A DNA stretch of 5,488 nt from an uncultured Myxococcales bacterium (lineage in GTDB: Bacteria; Myxococcota_A; Bradymonadia; UBA7976; UBA1532): contig CALBMW010000780.1 in assembly GCA_937896275.1 (NCBI GenBank), forward strand, positions 1 through 5,488. The letters are read 5' to 3'. Position 1 is the first letter of the stretch, and each line of letters begins with the position of its first letter. This document shows, in pieces, positions 2,700-5,488 of the stretch. The position numbers and the translations under genes are program-made. The notes beneath the pieces are model-generated. The model made no database searches and was not told the DNA's origin. It saw nothing but the letters and a program-made list of their open reading frames with translations.

Positions 2700-5488
2700 G
2701 CACCTCGATCATCTCCGGTCGCCGCGTGCGGTAGTTGGCGTCGATGTGAGCGAGCATGTCGAAGAGCGCGGCCTCGAAGTCGGGGCCCCCCGGCGTGCCG
2801 TCGCGCCGCGCGACGTGGGTCGTGTAGAACGAGCCTTGCTTGCAGTCGGCCTCGGCGTCCTGGCGCGCGTCGCCCATGCAGCCTTCGTCGTCGAGGTCGG
2901 TCAGGCCGTCCTGGTCGTTGTCGACCCCGTCGCTGCAGAGCGTCACCTGGGCGCCGTCCTCGGAGCGGCCGTGCTTGCCGTTGCCGCAGGTGTCGGCCTC
3001 GGGCGGGCCGCAGTCCGCCCACTCGGGCGAGCAGCAAAAGCTGCCGAGGGCTGGGTCCCGGCTCGGTCGGCAGGTGTAGTCGCCGTTGCAGTCGGCGGTG
3101 ACGGTGCAGGCGCGTCGGCGCAGGCGGTCGTAACCCGAGTCGACGTAGCCATCGCCGTCATTGTCGATGCCGTCGTTGCACTGGTAGCGATCGGCGTCAC
3201 CACAGAAGCCCTCGGGGAAGACCAGGATCGTCTTCTGCCAGGCGCCCTTCGACATCGACTCGGCCAGCAGCGCCCCGGCCACCGGCAGATCCTCCGGCCC
3301 CTGCCCGTAGCCGTGCAGCAGCAGCACGACCGGGTAGCGCACGTTGGCGTACTCCTCGCGCCCGTAGCCCGGCGGCAGGCTGATGCCGTAGCGATAGGTC
3401 TTGCCGAAGCGCCGGGCGAAGAAGAACTCGATCTTGTCCTCGCGCGCGAAGGGCGGCGCGATGCGCGTCCAGTCACCCGTGGGCCACCGGTTGTGCAGCC
3501 AGTCGAACATCGCCATGAAGCGGTTGATCGCCTGGGGAATCGTGCCCACGTGCGCGCCGTCGCCCATCTCGATGGCGAACGCGTCCGCGTCGGGGTCCCC
3601 GTAGCGAATCAGCACGCTCTGGCCCAACGCACCGAAGGGATCGGGGCGCGTGACGTTGGGCAGGAAGACCGGATCCGAGGTCGGCATGATGCGGGGGAAG
3701 TCGTCGTAGACGCGGACGTTCTGCCCCGCGCCCTGCAAGCGACCCATCATGTGCGCGGTCGAGTTGGCGAAGTTGAAGATGTCGCGGATCCCGCCATCGC
3801 TCCACACGCGGATGCGCGCCTTGTCCTCGTCCGACAGCGACCGGAAGATCAGGCCGCCCGAGCGGTCCATGAAGCGCTGGAAGTTGGGGTTCGTGTCGAA
3901 GCGACCGTTGCCCTCTCCCCAGTCGTAGCCGCCCGCCTCGGCCTGCGGCGTGTCCGCCACGCCGTCGAGCCCGACGTCCTCGTAGGGCTCGGCCGCGCTC
4001 TCGTCGACGGCCCCGCCCGCCACACGGGCACAGTCGGGGGCCCCGTCGTAGAGCGCGTTGCCCTCCGTGCCGTTGGGGTTGCGATACCAGTCGTAGTCGT
4101 CTCCGGCCGGATCGGGCGCCGTGACGGGATCGTAGCCCGGCTCGAGCGCGCTGGGGACGCCGTCGCACCCCAGGTCGGCGTAAGGCTCGAAGGCGTCGCG
4201 GATCACCGGCTCGAAGGCGTCGCGGCGGCCGTTGCCGTTGACGTCCACGGCGTAGAGCACCTCGATGGGCTCGCGGTGGGCGACCGTGTCGTCGAAGAGC
4301 CCCAGCGTCGGGCCGCCCTCGCCGTCGCAATAGGCGATGACCGGGAGCGCGCCGTCGGGGTTGTACTCGTCGTCGTAGAAGCCGGTGGGGATGGTGAAGG
4401 TGCTCGCGGCGAGCTGATCGGCCGGTGGGCAGTCCTCGCCTCGGCACTCCGCGGCGCAGCGCTCGCCCTTGGGGCGCAGCAGCTCCGAGGACGGCATGCC
4501 GGGGGGCAGGAAGGGGCTCTCGGTGTTGTAGAGGAAGGGGTTGCCGTAGGCGTAGCCCAGGTCCTGGAAGATCTGCACGTACTCGTCGCGGTCGAAGGCG
4601 CCGCCGCTGTCGGCGAAGAACCAATCCTCGTAGGTGCTCGGGTGCTCATAGATCTCGGTGGGCGGCGGCAGCCCGCACCAGGCGCCGGCGCCCTCGGGGC
4701 TGTCGGCCCGGCAGAAGCCTCCCAGCAGGCGTTCACCGATGTAGCGCAGCAGGTAGGGCCAGTCGGTGGGTCCGCCGAGCGGCGCGATGTAGTCGAAGGC
4801 GTCGGGGTACTTCGTGCCCAGGTAGGCGGCCGCGCCGGCGCCCATGCTGATGCCGGTCACGGCGCGGAAGCTGAATCGTCGCAGGATCGGCTCGCCGGCG
4901 TCGGGCGGGTACCCCAGCTGGAAGACGCCCAGGCCGGGGGTGTCGACGCTCACGGTGCCCGCGCGCAGGTTGATCACCGGGTTCAGCATCGGCGGCTCGG
5001 CGACATAGGGGTAGCGGTCGGGCTGCCAGTAGAGGCGCAGGTGGTCGGGGCGGACGCCGGCGGGCAGCGAGGCTGCGTCGAAGACCAGCGTGACCCGCAG
5101 CGCCGCGCCCAGCGGGGTGGGGGCGTCGGCCTCGACGCGCGTCGGCGGACCGAGGGCCACCTGGCGCTGCTGGTCGACGATCGACTCACCGGCGCACGAC
5201 ACCGTGAGATCGATCTGCGCGGCGAGCGCGCCCGACGGCACCTCGACGCGCGTGTCGATCAGCGCGCCGCCCGCCGCGCCCACGGTCACCGAGGCGCCCT
5301 CCGGCCCCACCGCGAAGCGTATGGCCTCTCCGCAGGCCTCGGGGCGCGTCGTGGGTGGGGGCCCGGCGTCGGCGGCGGGCGGAGTCGGCCCGGCGTCGGC
5401 GACCGCAGCGTCCCCCGACTCGGCGTCCCTCGACTCGTCGTCACCGACCGCGGCGTCGCTCGGCACCGTCCCGTCGGCGGCCCCGCGT
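2692..5488 (-). CDS. Large secreted alpha/beta hydrolase (esterase-D-like) with apparently permuted order, 5' end outside window
   Basis: The frame is open from the right edge to the TAG at 2694-2692. Numbering here uses the in-frame GTG at 5466 (924 residues), but seven more codons run upstream, so the true start and signal peptide lie outside. Residues 1-42 are an Asp/Ala/Pro-rich linker typical of lipoproteins. Residues 50-187 look like a ZU5-type beta domain (AAGGALIDTRVEVPSGAL at 64-81). Hydrolase parts follow: GISMG with nucleophile Ser207, an acidic insertion (about 250-545) with an EF-hand-like loop (DVNGNGRRDAFE, 408-419), probable acid Asp562 (GGIRDIFNFANS), His639 (GDGAHVG), then YRYGISLPPGY (691-701) and YPVVLLLHGYG (711-721) with the oxyanion HG. 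A Cys-rich insertion with two DGxDNDxDG motifs follows (755-875), and the protein ends DANYRTRRPEMIEVPR. Canonical PF00756-type enzymes place the HG strand before Ser, so the order here is permuted. It probably acts outside the cytoplasm on an ester or polysaccharide-linked substrate. The substrate is unknown. Confidence 0.85.
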   Translation of the reverse strand, partial: RGAADGTVPSDAAVGDDESRDAESGDAAVADAGPTPPAADAGPPPTTRPEACGEAIRFAVGPEGASVTVGAAGGALIDTRVEVPSGALAAQIDLTVSCAGESIVDQQRQVALGPPTRVEADAPTPLGAALRVTLVFDAASLPAGVRPDHLRLYWQPDRYPYVAEPPMLNPVINLRAGTVSVDTPGLGVFQLGYPPDAGEPILRRFSFRAVTGISMGAGAAAYLGTKYPDAFDYIAPLGGPTDWPYLLRYIGERLLGGFCRADSPEGAGAWCGLPPPTEIYEHPSTYEDWFFADSGGAFDRDEYVQIFQDLGYAYGNPFLYNTESPFLPPGMPSSELLRPKGERCAAECRGEDCPPADQLAASTFTIPTGFYDDEYNPDGALPVIAYCDGEGGPTLGLFDDTVAHREPIEVLYAVDVNGNGRRDAFEPVIRDAFEPYADLGCDGVPSALEPGYDPVTAPDPAGDDYDWYRNPNGTEGNALYDGAPDCARVAGGAVDESAAEPYEDVGLDGVADTPQAEAGGYDWGEGNGRFDTNPNFQRFMDRSGGLIFRSLSDEDKARIRVWSDGGIRDIFNFANSTAHMMGRLQGAGQNVRVYDDFPRIMPTSDPVFLPNVTRPDPFGALGQSVLIRYGDPDADAFAIEMGDGAHVGTIPQAINRFMAMFDWLHNRWPTGDWTRIAPPFAREDKIEFFFARRFGKTYRYGISLPPGYGREEYANVRYPVVLLLHGYGQGPEDLPVAGALLAESMSKGAWQKTILVFPEGFCGDADRYQCNDGIDNDGDGYVDSGYDRLRRRACTVTADCNGDYTCRPSRDPALGSFCCSPEWADCGPPEADTCGNGKHGRSEDGAQVTLCSDGVDNDQDGLTDLDDEGCMGDARQDAEADCKQGSFYTTHVARRDGTPGGPDFEAALFDMLAHIDANYRTRRPEMIEVPR
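3883..4188 (-). repeat. Two degenerate acidic protein repeats inside the hydrolase insertion
   Basis: Within the large minus-strand protein, EPYADLGCDGVPSALEPGYD (residues 427-446) recurs as EPYEDVGLDGVAD followed by YDWGEGNGRFDTNPN (residues 493-528). The first copy has the matching tail DYDWYRNPNGTEGNALYDG (457-475). The spacing is about 66 residues. Both units are rich in Asp, Asn and Gly, as in calcium-binding loops of secreted proteins. The repeats lie between the nucleophile and the catalytic Asp, so they belong to a lid or side domain rather than to the hydrolase core. Confidence 0.55.
4184..4225 (-). repeat. 18-bp direct repeat with 24-bp period, in frame
   Basis: GGCTCGAAGGCGTCGCGG occurs at 4184-4201 and again, base for base, at 4208-4225. 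The 24-base period equals eight codons, giving RDAFEPVI followed by RDAFEPYA in the hydrolase. It joins the EF-hand-like loop (408-419) to the first acidic repeat. An in-frame slippage duplication is the simplest explanation. Confidence 0.85.

Noticed and set aside
3473..4624. 383-residue minus-strand frame inside the hydrolase gene
   Set aside because: It is an extremely Arg-rich shadow of the hydrolase in another frame, with no recognisable motifs.
5466..5466. GTG at 5466 as the true start of the minus-strand gene
   Set aside because: The frame stays open to the window edge with the same linker composition, and no signal peptide follows the GTG. A secreted protein of this type should begin upstream.
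2692..5488. Two separate incomplete hydrolases (one lacking the HG strand, one lacking Ser) fused in one gene
   Set aside because: The two parts complement each other exactly with no duplicated core element, so a single permuted fold is simpler, although I cannot exclude this without a structure model.

Overview
The window is very GC-rich with strong G/C bias at third codon positions. It carries secreted proteins with Asp/Ala/Pro-rich linkers, FG-GAP (VCBS-type) repeats and the C-x-DG-x-DND-x-DG-x-x-D signature common in secreted proteins of Myxococcota and related former Deltaproteobacteria. I infer a chromosomal segment of a myxobacterium-like organism. This rests on sequence style and was not checked by search. 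I see no mobile element, tRNA, rRNA, CRISPR array or phage gene.

Layout from left to right. Positions 1-638 (+) hold the 3' end of a secreted FG-GAP protein, followed by a strong stem-loop (640-668). After a 174-base gap with a 7-bp inverted repeat comes a 299-residue putative lipoprotein (813-1712, +). A 161-base gap holds two stem-loops, one with a 14-bp stem (1791-1834) that could end the lipoprotein transcript or act in the leader of the next gene. Next is trmL (1874-2320, +, GTG start), the SPOUT methyltransferase for the tRNA wobble nucleotide. It is coupled by an ATGA overlap to an unrecognised 121-residue protein (2317-2682, +). These two meet, stop codon to stop codon with 9 bases between, a very large minus-strand gene (2692-5488, running off the right edge).

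The minus-strand gene is the most interesting item. It encodes at least 931 residues: an Asp-rich linker, a ZU5-like beta domain, then an esterase-D-type alpha/beta hydrolase whose parts are in the wrong order. The nucleophile elbow GISMG (Ser207), the probable acid Asp562 and His639 come first. The oxyanion strand with the HG motif (718-719), which normally leads the fold, comes last. The last residues read as the segment that should directly precede the nucleophile strand. This looks like a circularly permuted hydrolase with two large, acidic, probably calcium-binding and disulfide-bonded insertions.

Only the trmL pair looks like an operon. The other genes appear to be separate units that share a cell-surface or secreted theme. 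I see no evidence of a multi-gene novel system here. The permuted hydrolase is the best candidate for something undescribed.
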